DNA from: Oricola sp.
GTDB taxonomy: Bacteria > Pseudomonadota > Alphaproteobacteria > Rhizobiales > Rhizobiaceae
Length of the DNA stretch: 64,000 nucleotides
Direction of reading: 5' to 3'
NCBI RefSeq assembly: GCF_022763245.1
Contig: NZ_JALEGV010000043.1
Span: forward strand, 281,124-345,123
Shown here: piece by piece, positions 25,875 to 33,679 of the stretch
Numbering within the stretch: the first letter of the stretch is position 1
How the letters are laid out: each line of letters begins with the position of its first letter
The notes under the pieces: generated by a model
What the model was told of the DNA's origin: nothing
What the model saw: only the letters and a program-made list of their open reading frames with translations
Database searches by the model: none
Program-made: the position numbers and the translations under genes

Positions 25875-28163
25875 ATGAGTTTTACAGGGTTCCTCTTGAA
25901 ACAGATCATTGGCCTTGCGCTCCTGCTTGGCCTGTTCCTGGCAGCGGCCCAGGCGGATCGTCGCGTCGCGCTGGTGATCGGCAATGCGGACTACCGCAGC
26001 GAAGCCCGGCTCCGGAACCCGCGCAACGATGCCGACGATGTCGCCGCTGCTTTCGAAAGGCTCGGCTTCGCGGTCGAGAAACACCATGACCTGACCTTTG
26101 CCGGCATGCGCCGGGCGCTGCGTTCGTTCGCCCGCGACGCGGCCGGTGCCGACATGGCCGTCGTGTTCTTCGCCGGTCACGGCATGGAGGTCGGTGGGCG
26201 CAACTACCTGATCCCGACCGATGCCGAACTCGCCACCGATCTGGATCTGGACTACGAGGCGTTCGAGATCGAGACGGTGGTCAACGCCGTGTCCCGCGCC
26301 GACGGGCTCAAGCTGGTGATCCTGGACGCCTGCCGGGACAATCCGTTTGCCGTGCAGATGGAATTGACACGGCAGAGCCGGTCGATCGGGCGGGGGTTCA
26401 AGCGTGTCGAACCGAACGATGGCGGCACGCTGATCGCCTATTCGGCGGCGGCCGGTACCACGGCGGATGACGGCAATGGTCGCAACAGCCCCTATACGCA
26501 AGCCCTGCTCGAGCATCTCGAAGAGCCCGGGCTGGAAATCCGGCTGCTCTTCGGCAAGGTGCGCGATACCGTCTTTGAACGCACGAGCCGGCAGGCGAAA
26601 CGCCAGAGGCCGGCGGAATACGGCTCTCTGCCAGGCAGGGCGATCTATCTCATTCCGCCGGACTCCGGCGGTGGCAATCCACCCCCGCATTCCGTCGAAA
26701 CGGTCTGGGCGACGTTGGAAGGGACGGACGACATCCCGCTGCTCGAAGCGTTTCGCCAGCAATACGGCGCCGACAATCCGTACTACGACACCCTTGCCAT
26801 GCGACGGATCGAGGCGGTGTCCAGAGCGGGGAAAGAGGGGAGCGGCACGGTCGCCATTCATTCGGTGACCGTGGATGCGGGGATGACGGTCGCACAGGCG
26901 CTAAAGCGCATCAGGGAGAATGAGTTCCTCACAGGCGCGATGCCAGAAGACACGCCGAAGGAAGGCATGCTCGCAGCGGGCACCCGGAAATTTCCGGGCG
27001 CCGCCAGTCGATCAGCGCTGGTCGCCGCCATGCAGGCCGAGCAGCGAGAGATGGTCGAGGAGATCTGGGCCAAACGGCGCGGTGACCTGCCGCTGAAGGA
27101 CATCAATGCATTCGTGACGCTCGCCTCCATCGTGGAGAAGGAGACGGCCATCGCGGGAGAACGGCCGCGCGTGGCAGGCGTCTTCGTCAACCGCTTGCGC
27201 AAGGGCATGAAGCTGCAGTCCGATTCGACGCTCATTTACGGTCTGTTCGGTGGCGAGGGAAGGCCGGCGGACTATGTTCTCAAGCGCTCCGATCTCGAGA
27301 AGATCACGCCCTACAACACCTACAAGGTCCAGGGCCTGCCTCCCGGCCCGATCGCCATCCCGAGCCGCGCTTCGCTGGAGGCTGTCGCCAATCCGTCGGC
27401 GAATGACGAGTTGTATTTCGTCTCGGACGGCGACGGTGGACATGTCTTTGCGAAGACATTGTCGGATCACAACACGAATGTGCGCCGCTGGCGTGAGATC
27501 GAGAGGAATCGCGCTGAAGGTAAGGGGAACTCGGGAGCCTCAAGCGGCGGCGACAGGCTGGCAATGCTGGATAGTGCGGCTCAGAGCCCGGCCGCCGACG
27601 CCGGAGTGCCGATCCCGGTCATGCGCCAGAAGGCAATATTCTATCAGGAGCGTTCGGGTTCCGAAGCCGGCACGGCCGTGGCCGGAGCGACCGTCTGGAG
27701 CATCGTGCAGGAATCACCCGGTGGGAGCGCGCCTGCGGAGCCTGCGATCCGGGCCGAGACGACCATTCCCGAATACGGCCTGACGATGGAAATGACCATC
27801 CGGCGCAATGTCGATGAGAGCCTGCCTGCGAGCCATGTGATCGAGTTGTTCTTTCGCGTGCCGGACACGTTCAACGGCCTCGGAATCGCTGACGTTCAAC
27901 GGATCACCTTCAAGGAGACCGAGCAGGAACCCGGAAATGCACTGGTCGGTGTTGCCGCGCCGATCGACACCAATGTCTTCCTGATCGCTTTGACCCGTGC
28001 GTCGGCAGCGACCACAGCCAATCTCGATCTGATGCGCGGCAGGCAGTGGATCGACATCCCGATGCAATATGTCAGCGGCCGGCGCGCACTGATCGTGCTG
28101 GAGAAGGGCGACACGGGCCAGCGGGTTTTTGATGAGGTGCTGGCGGCGTGGAAGGCGTCCTGA
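25875..28163 (+). CDS. Exported caspase-like protein fused to an MltG-type murein transglycosylase domain (caspase 3)
   Basis: 762 residues. Signal peptide to about 27; C14 domain 29-262 with His102 (AGHGM) and Cys153 (DACRDNP); shared helical segment 278-316. Residues about 325-545 then match MltG/YceG: TLASIVEKETAIAGERPRVA with the catalytic-type Glu421, NRLRKGMKLQSDST, PYNTYKVQGLPPGPIAIP, ELYFVSDGDGGHVFAKT and SDHNTNV. MltG cuts nascent glycan strands and ends their growth. The usual N-terminal membrane anchor of MltG is missing. A further C-terminal domain (about 580-762; KAIFYQER, DIPMQYVSGRRALIV) is not recognised by name. Confidence 0.85.
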   Translation: MSFTGFLLKQIIGLALLLGLFLAAAQADRRVALVIGNADYRSEARLRNPRNDADDVAAAFERLGFAVEKHHDLTFAGMRRALRSFARDAAGADMAVVFFAGHGMEVGGRNYLIPTDAELATDLDLDYEAFEIETVVNAVSRADGLKLVILDACRDNPFAVQMELTRQSRSIGRGFKRVEPNDGGTLIAYSAAAGTTADDGNGRNSPYTQALLEHLEEPGLEIRLLFGKVRDTVFERTSRQAKRQRPAEYGSLPGRAIYLIPPDSGGGNPPPHSVETVWATLEGTDDIPLLEAFRQQYGADNPYYDTLAMRRIEAVSRAGKEGSGTVAIHSVTVDAGMTVAQALKRIRENEFLTGAMPEDTPKEGMLAAGTRKFPGAASRSALVAAMQAEQREMVEEIWAKRRGDLPLKDINAFVTLASIVEKETAIAGERPRVAGVFVNRLRKGMKLQSDSTLIYGLFGGEGRPADYVLKRSDLEKITPYNTYKVQGLPPGPIAIPSRASLEAVANPSANDELYFVSDGDGGHVFAKTLSDHNTNVRRWREIERNRAEGKGNSGASSGGDRLAMLDSAAQSPAADAGVPIPVMRQKAIFYQERSGSEAGTAVAGATVWSIVQESPGGSAPAEPAIRAETTIPEYGLTMEMTIRRNVDESLPASHVIELFFRVPDTFNGLGIADVQRITFKETEQEPGNALVGVAAPIDTNVFLIALTRASAATTANLDLMRGRQWIDIPMQYVSGRRALIVLEKGDTGQRVFDEVLAAWKAS

Positions 28164-28210
28164 CGCCGCGACCGGCGCACGCGAAGTTCAAGAGAAGGAG
28201 GTGTATCGAG

Positions 28211-30031
28211 ATGCTCCGGACCATTCTTGTGTTGTTCGTCCTCATGACGGCGAGTGCCGCATCGGCATATGCGGCGACAGACAAGCGGGTCGCGCTCGTT
28301 GTGGGGGTGAGCTCCTATGAGCACGCCACCACGCTCTCCAACCCGAAGAACGATGCTGAAGCCGTCTCCGATGCGCTGGAGAAACTCGGTTTCACGGTCC
28401 TGCTGGAACTCGACGTCGATCAGGCCTCCTTCGGCAAGGCTCTGCTGGAGTTCGAACGTGAACTGGAAGGGGCGGATGTCGGCCTGTTCTATTTTGCCGG
28501 CCACGGCATGCAGATCGCGGACCAGAACTACCTGCTCTCCGCCAATGCGACGGTGTCCAACCCCTACCTGATCGATCAGGACGGAATTCGGCTGAACAGC
28601 ATTCTGGGGATCATCGAGCGCAAGGCCGACGTGTCGATCGCGATCATCGACGCCTGTCGTGACAATCCGCTTGTGGACGCCCTGCTGGACGGCTCGCGCG
28701 ATGCCGGCCGCTCCTTCGGCCTTGCTCGCGGGCTGGCGCGGGTCACCCCGGGACGCAACGACAGCCTCGTCGCCTTCGCGACCGCGCCCGGCCAGATCGC
28801 GCTGGACGGCAGTGAGCCGAACTCGCCGTTCACCCAGGCGCTGCTGGAGCATCTTGATGAGCCCGGGCTCGAAGTCTCGGTCATGCTCAAGCGGGTGACG
28901 AACGATGTGATGGGAGCGACGGGCGGCAAGCAGCGGCCCGAGATCGTGGCGTCGATGACGCGCGAGTTCTATTTCGTCAAACAGGAGATCAATGTCGAAG
29001 GCGACCTCCACGTCACCACCGAGCGCAGCGACGAGGCGGCCGCGGCCGAATTGATGGCGGTTGCGCGCACCATGCCTGCCGGCGAGGCGCGCATAGCCGC
29101 GCTCGAACTCGTGCGCGGACGCTTCCCCGACACCGGCGTCGCGGAGATGGCGGCTATCCTGATCGGCGCGGAGCGGGCGGCGTTGGCCGCGGCGGAGGCG
29201 GCGAAAGAGCCCTCCGGCGATGAGCCCGCGCCGCAGACGGCGGCCACCGACGGCCAGGACAAGGTCGCGTCGATGCCGGAAGCCGCAGTCGAAGAGGAGG
29301 ATATCACGGTCGAGACCTTCGATCGCGAACTCCTCAGTTCCCTCGATGTGGAGCAGGCGCTCGCAGCGTCTTCCAATGCCGAAGTCCAGGCCGCGGCGAC
29401 GCCGGAGCAGGTCGAAGCCGGTCTCGGACTGGAAAAAGAGGAAGTCGTCCGCATCCAGACTGCGCTCAACACGCTGGGCTACGGCCTCGGAACCGCCGAC
29501 GGCGCGTTCGGCCCCAAGTCACGCAAGGCGCTGGCACTGTTTCAGCTTCGCAACCGCATTCCGCAGTCGGGCTATCTCGACGCAAAGACCATCGACGCGC
29601 TGCTCAGCGTGCTGGAGAGTGCGCCGAAGACCTATGACGGCGAATGGCGCATGACCATATCGCGGCGATGGCTGGTCAATGACACGCACTCGAGCGACAC
29701 GATCGGCACCGTCAATCTCATCGCTTCGGTGTTGCTTGAGCACCGCAACGGCCAGTTCTATGTGAAGGACTACCACTACTACACGATCGTGCCGGACGAC
29801 CCGTTTTCGGACTTTGCGGGCGGCATCACCAATGACGGGGTCCTGCAAGTCTCCGGGCGGGTGAGCTCACATTTCGCGGACGCCAATCACGTGACGGCGA
29901 ACCTGGTGCGCCTGTCCGCGAAACTTCAGCTGCCGAGAATAGCCTTGCCCCGCACGAGCTTCGAGACCGACGGAACGCGCATCGACGGATCCCTGCGTTT
30001 CGTCGTGTCGTTCGCGCGCGTGGCTTCGTGA
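28211..30031 (+). CDS. Exported caspase-like protein with peptidoglycan-binding domain (caspase 4)
   Basis: 606 residues. AAGGAGGTG lies 8 bases before the ATG. Signal peptide to about 21; caspase domain 24-258 with His98 (FAGHGMQ) and Cys149 (DACRDNP). An Ala/Glu-rich linker (270-405) leads to a PG_binding_1 domain at about 407-468: VRIQTALNTLGYGLGTADG, then RKALALFQLRNRIP. The last 130 residues (from YDGEWRMTI) form an unrecognised beta-rich domain. The protein is likely held at the cell wall. It is the last gene of the first caspase run and converges on the protease gene. Confidence 0.85.
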   Translation: MLRTILVLFVLMTASAASAYAATDKRVALVVGVSSYEHATTLSNPKNDAEAVSDALEKLGFTVLLELDVDQASFGKALLEFERELEGADVGLFYFAGHGMQIADQNYLLSANATVSNPYLIDQDGIRLNSILGIIERKADVSIAIIDACRDNPLVDALLDGSRDAGRSFGLARGLARVTPGRNDSLVAFATAPGQIALDGSEPNSPFTQALLEHLDEPGLEVSVMLKRVTNDVMGATGGKQRPEIVASMTREFYFVKQEINVEGDLHVTTERSDEAAAAELMAVARTMPAGEARIAALELVRGRFPDTGVAEMAAILIGAERAALAAAEAAKEPSGDEPAPQTAATDGQDKVASMPEAAVEEEDITVETFDRELLSSLDVEQALAASSNAEVQAAATPEQVEAGLGLEKEEVVRIQTALNTLGYGLGTADGAFGPKSRKALALFQLRNRIPQSGYLDAKTIDALLSVLESAPKTYDGEWRMTISRRWLVNDTHSSDTIGTVNLIASVLLEHRNGQFYVKDYHYYTIVPDDPFSDFAGGITNDGVLQVSGRVSSHFADANHVTANLVRLSAKLQLPRIALPRTSFETDGTRIDGSLRFVVSFARVAS

Positions 30032-30071
30032 AGGCAACGACATCGGCGCCATTCGGCCGGCTTCGATCGCG

Positions 30072-30896
30072 TCAGTAGTTGGCGCGGATCCAGGCCTCGA
30101 ACTCCGACACGCGCGCATAGACGCCCGGCTGGTTCGGTTCCGCGCAGCCATAGCCCCAGCTGACCACGCCGGCGAGAATGGTGCCCGTGGCGCCGCCCTC
30201 AATGATCAGCGGGCCGCCGCTGTCGCCCTGGCAGGAGTCGTAGCCTCCGCCGACATAGCCGGCGCACATCATCGCCCGATTGATGTCGCCGATCGCGGCA
30301 TTGCACTCCAGGTTCTTCCAGATCGGCACATAGACCGATTCGAGATATTCCGTCGCGCTCCCGCCGGAGGACGTGGTTCCCCAGCCGATCACCTGGGCGC
30401 AGTGCCCGGGCTTTGCCCAGTAATCCTTGTTGGCATCGCTCAGGAGGCGCGGCAGGCGCGCCGGCGCGACGGACATCGATGTCGAGAGCTTCAACAGGGC
30501 GATGTCGTTGGTCGATCTCTCCGGGTCATAGTCGGGGTGGACCACCACCTCGCGCACCGAACTCGTCTCGCCCTTCCAGAAGCCGTCATCCTGCGTGCGG
30601 CGCACGGTGTAGTTGGACGCGGACGGGTCTCGGTTCACGCAGTGGGCGGCGGTCACCACCAGATCCGGGGCGACAAGCGTGCCGCCGCAATTCTTGTAGC
30701 CGTCATTGCCGATGTCGAGATTGACGATCCACGGATAGTTGTCGCCACGGACACGCGTGCCGCCGACGATCTTGGCCGTCATGCTCTTGGCCGCGTTGTC
30801 GTAGCAGGTGAACTCCTGGGCGCCCGCCCAGCCGGTGCAAAGCGCAGTCATCGCGCCAGCGACAACGAAAGACGCCAAACCCTTGCAAAACCTCAT
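30072..30896 (-). CDS. Exported trypsin-like serine protease zymogen
   Basis: 274 residues. Signal peptide to about 27 (WAGAQ), a short propeptide with one Cys, then K42|IVGGTRV, the classical activation site. Catalytic residues are His in TAAHC, Asp in NDIALLKL and Ser in GDSGGP. The Asp in YDSCQGDSGG is at the S1 position, so cleavage after Lys/Arg is expected. Cys pairs fit S1-family disulphides. It begins on the minus strand just beyond caspase 4. Activation by a Lys/Arg-cutting neighbour is plausible (inference). Confidence 0.92.
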   Translation of the reverse strand: MRFCKGLASFVVAGAMTALCTGWAGAQEFTCYDNAAKSMTAKIVGGTRVRGDNYPWIVNLDIGNDGYKNCGGTLVAPDLVVTAAHCVNRDPSASNYTVRRTQDDGFWKGETSSVREVVVHPDYDPERSTNDIALLKLSTSMSVAPARLPRLLSDANKDYWAKPGHCAQVIGWGTTSSGGSATEYLESVYVPIWKNLECNAAIGDINRAMMCAGYVGGGYDSCQGDSGGPLIIEGGATGTILAGVVSWGYGCAEPNQPGVYARVSEFEAWIRANY

Positions 30897-30928
30897 CAGC
30901 CCTCTCCTCGATTGCCCCGTTGACGCAG

Positions 30929-31597
30929 TCACTCGCTCAAATTGTAGTTGATCCGAAAATAGATCAGGGAATCATTGCGCGCCACACCGCCGGCCTTCGG
31001 CACGATGTGCTTGGCCGCCTCCAGCGACTGCTGCAGTTCCGGAAGCCCCGCATCGAGGTCGGTGTTGGCGGTGATGCTGACGACGCCTTCGCCCAATTCG
31101 CCATTCGACTGGAACTTCAGCGTGACGGGCGATTGCGCGTCGCCAATGCAGTACTCGTAGCCGCCCTTGGCGATCAGGACGTCGGAATCGCCCTTGTGCT
31201 CATCCGTGGGGAAGATCGTCTTGGATGCCCCGCTGACGGCGGTCACGTCGATGCGGAAGACGGCCTCTTCGTCCGGCTGAAAACACAAGACGAGGTAATC
31301 GCCGCTCTTCACGTCGATCCGCTCGCCGGCCTCGAACCATGCGGGTTCGCTGCTGCCCACGGATCGGCGCACGAGGCCGGAGGGCCCGGCCTTGCGGCGG
31401 CTGAGCCCTGAACGGTCCTCCAATCCGATCTGGTCGCTGAAGGCGATCAGCTGGTCGCGATCGCCTGCCACGAAGCCCTTGAACGTCGGATCCGCGACCG
31501 CGGGAGCCGGGCCAAGGGCCGCGACAGCGACGAATGCCGCGAGGCAGAATGGGCTGGTCGATTTCAGGATCGACAGGGAACGCGTTTCAAGAGACAT
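30929..31597 (-). CDS. Exported DUF4384-like protein
   Basis: 222 residues with a signal peptide ending near PAVADP (about residue 36). The central part (about 100-180) resembles DUF4384: DYLVLCFQPDEEAVFRIDVT, a short turn, then KTIFPTDEHKGDSDVLIAKG. The same layout, beta strands then a FPT/FPN turn, occurs in the proteins at 33680, 34896, 36392 and 41448. No catalytic motif is seen. GGAGGGG precedes the ATG. It lies 32 bases upstream of the protease gene on the same strand, so the two may be cotranscribed. Confidence 0.65.
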   Translation of the reverse strand: MSLETRSLSILKSTSPFCLAAFVAVAALGPAPAVADPTFKGFVAGDRDQLIAFSDQIGLEDRSGLSRRKAGPSGLVRRSVGSSEPAWFEAGERIDVKSGDYLVLCFQPDEEAVFRIDVTAVSGASKTIFPTDEHKGDSDVLIAKGGYEYCIGDAQSPVTLKFQSNGELGEGVVSITANTDLDAGLPELQQSLEAAKHIVPKAGGVARNDSLIYFRINYNLSE

Positions 31598-31664
31598 GGA
31601 AACCCCTCCGTATTGTCCTTCGAATGCCGCCTTGCTCTTCGACCGTGGAACCGGCCGGTTCCGT

Positions 31665-32156
31665 TCAGCGCAAGGTTAGCTCAAATCCATTGGTGATCTC
31701 GTCGCCGGTGAGCGCACTCTGGCCGGACAGGAAGGTGTTTCCGTCCAGGGCCACGGTTGCCGTGATGTCGTAGGTTGCCTGCCGGTCGACCGTGACCACG
31801 AGCGAGAACTGGCCGTCATGCCGATAGGCCATCTCGAAATCCGTTCGCGCCGGCAGGCGCCCCGCCAGCCCGTCCTGCCTGCGGAATTCGATCACCAGGA
31901 CCGCGTTTTCCGGAACCGCGATCTTGGAGAGCGCCTGCACGCTGACCAGCACGTCGCTGACGACATAGGCCTCCTCGGCGGCTTTTTCGGTCGCTTCCTC
32001 AGCTATTTCCGCTGGGGCCGGCGGCGTCTCGTCCGCAGATTGTGTTTCCGCAGTGTCCGTGTCCTCGGCCGCGAAACCTTGAGGCGAGGTCGCCAGTGCG
32101 ACCGCGAGAAGACAGGCCGCACCCAGTGCGGCGGTGAAGGACCATCTGGCAACCAT
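31665..32156 (-). CDS. Small exported protein, function unknown
   Basis: 163 residues. Signal peptide to about 29, an acidic Ala/Glu/Thr-rich linker (30-62), then a beta-rich domain of about 100 residues (AVPENAVLVIEFRRQDGLAG). The domain loosely resembles the YbaY-type lipoprotein fold, which is a weak guess. No Cys for lipidation. It precedes the DUF4384-like gene on the same strand. Confidence 0.6.
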   Translation of the reverse strand: MVARWSFTAALGAACLLAVALATSPQGFAAEDTDTAETQSADETPPAPAEIAEEATEKAAEEAYVVSDVLVSVQALSKIAVPENAVLVIEFRRQDGLAGRLPARTDFEMAYRHDGQFSLVVTVDRQATYDITATVALDGNTFLSGQSALTGDEITNGFELTLR

Positions 32157-32280
32157 CGTTCAGCCTTCCCTGTGAGGTCGATTGCATCTCTCCGCCATTA
32201 AAGCCGGGCTTCCCGAGAAGCTCAATCCATCCCGGCAACGGGAGCGGTTCCCCATCTTGGGGAAGGAGCGCCGAAGCGGC

Positions 32281-32703
32281 CTATTTCCCGAATGCGGGCT
32301 TGCCCTGCTGCGCCTGGGTCTGCCGCAGCAAGGTGAGGATGTCGAGGATCGCCTCCGACTTGCCCTTGCGTTTCGGCACGCCGTCCAGGAGTTCCCAGAT
32401 GGTCCGCTCAGCGAAAGCGTCGGCCAGCCTGGTGTTGGCGGGCAGCGCGAACGACGCCTTGCAGGCCAATGCGCGATAGAAACGGTCATTGAGGAACGAC
32501 GCGATCTCCGGCGAATAGCCGTTCTCGGCAAGGCTGTCCCGAAAGGCCATCTCCGTGAGTTCGACGTCCTGCATCGTCACCGTGCCGGGCGTGTCGAAGG
32601 CTTCGCATGACATGGCAACCTCCGCCTGCGCCGTCCCTCCGAGAGCCAGACAGGCCAGAAACGCCGTCGCGGCGAGCGTTTGTATTCGCATCTTCATCTT
32701 CAT
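32281..32703 (-). CDS. Small exported protein, paralogue A of a local pair
   Basis: 140 residues with a signal peptide (to about residue 27, GTAQA). The mature part has two Cys (MSCEAFDTPG and ALACKASF) that could pair, and ends KRKGKSEAILDILTLLRQTQ. The protein from 37381-37818 shares this plan almost throughout: CxAFDTPG, FKDSLAE/FRDSLAE, IASFLN-RFY-ALACKA, RKGKSEAILDIL. I know no function. Both copies exist only inside the caspase cluster in this window. GAGGAAG precedes the ATG. Confidence 0.72.
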   Translation of the reverse strand: MKMKMRIQTLAATAFLACLALGGTAQAEVAMSCEAFDTPGTVTMQDVELTEMAFRDSLAENGYSPEIASFLNDRFYRALACKASFALPANTRLADAFAERTIWELLDGVPKRKGKSEAILDILTLLRQTQAQQGKPAFGK

Positions 32704-32756
32704 GTCTTCCTCGTCAGTGCTTAAGCTGCACGATAAGAAACGGGTGGGTGACAGGT

Positions 32757-33338
32757 TCAGGCGGCCGCGCTCTCGGTCAGGCCCAGAATTCCCTGCCGGA
32801 CATTCACGAGATATGTTTCGACGGCCTGTTCCAGGATCCCCTTGGATCGAATGACGATCGAGCCGAAACCGTAATTCACGCGATCGACGAGTTGGGCCTC
32901 TTCCAGCGTCTTGACCGTGCGCCGTGTCGTCTCTGGCGCGAGAACGGTGGTCATGAAGCGGCTCAGATCGGACTGGTCGAGCCCGCCTTCGGACAGTTTG
33001 AAGTTCGCGAGGCTCTTGCGCAGTGCGCCTTCCGTGAACCGGCCGAACTCGATGCGCTCCCGTGTCAGCCCGAGCCGTGACTTGTACTTTTCTTCGTCGG
33101 ACGCGAGGTCGACGAGATACGCGTTGTGGTTCTCGACGAAGAGGGAGAAGAACTCTCGATCCGAGAAGTCGAACTGCGAGATCATGTAGAGAAATTCGCT
33201 GACATAGAGAACCGGATCCGAGCGCAGCTTGGCGACATCGACGCGATCGGTAAATGACGAGGCCGCGCATATGTCGTCGAAGAAGCCAAGGCGCGACTTC
33301 CGTATGATTTCCAGGGTCGATAAATCCAGATTCGACAT
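32757..33338 (-). CDS. Uncharacterised cytoplasmic protein, possible winged-helix regulator
   Basis: 193 residues, no signal peptide and no membrane segment, the only such gene inside the caspase region. The C-terminal third, LAPETTRRTVKTLEEAQLVD followed by GFGSIVIRSKG, looks like a recognition helix and wing (compare PRETVRRKV-LVEAGWV patterns of winged-helix regulators). The N-terminal part is helical and Phe/Asp-rich. A 25-base dyad lies 45 bases upstream of the start, as expected for self-regulation. The regulator reading is an inference. Confidence 0.55.
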   Translation of the reverse strand: MSNLDLSTLEIIRKSRLGFFDDICAASSFTDRVDVAKLRSDPVLYVSEFLYMISQFDFSDREFFSLFVENHNAYLVDLASDEEKYKSRLGLTRERIEFGRFTEGALRKSLANFKLSEGGLDQSDLSRFMTTVLAPETTRRTVKTLEEAQLVDRVNYGFGSIVIRSKGILEQAVETYLVNVRQGILGLTESAAA

Positions 33339-33679
33339 TACTGTCCCGCAATTCTTGAAGGTCGCGTTGCAAGGTGACGGCTTGACGTGTGGGCGACCGA
33401 CACGTCATCCTCATATTCCGGGAAATACGGGCGTTTGCATGAATTCAGGCATCGCCGGCCTCGTCCCGCAACGAAGGCTATGCAAGTTCGGGCTTCAAGA
33501 AAAGCCCACCCGTCTCCGAATTGTGCGGGAGCTTCCTCATTTTGCGGAGGCGTCCAACGATTAAGCACCCACTCTCTGTTCGTGGAATACTTGCTCACTT
33601 CCCAAGGCTCTGACACCTTGCCGATGCATCGCCGATCTTTCGGCCGCTTTTCTCAAGCCGTTCCATTGTGGAGGACGAA
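33339..33679. other. Divergent intergenic region in the caspase cluster
   Basis: 341 bases, no gene recognised. It contains the dyad at 33383-33407. It must hold the promoters of the leftward group (33338 down to 30072) and the rightward group from 33680, but I could not assign clear -35/-10 pairs. Confidence 0.5.
33383..33407. promoter_or_regulatory. 25-bp dyad, candidate operator
   Basis: TGACGTGT-N9-ACACGTCA, a perfect 8-bp inverted repeat. It is centred 57 bases before the possible regulator gene and 285 bases before the DUF4384 gene. Confidence 0.5.

Noticed and set aside
22199..26861. Long minus-strand frames opposite caspases 1 to 3
   Set aside because: They recur at the same relative place in each duplicated gene, as expected for shadows of duplicated DNA. 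No recognisable domain.
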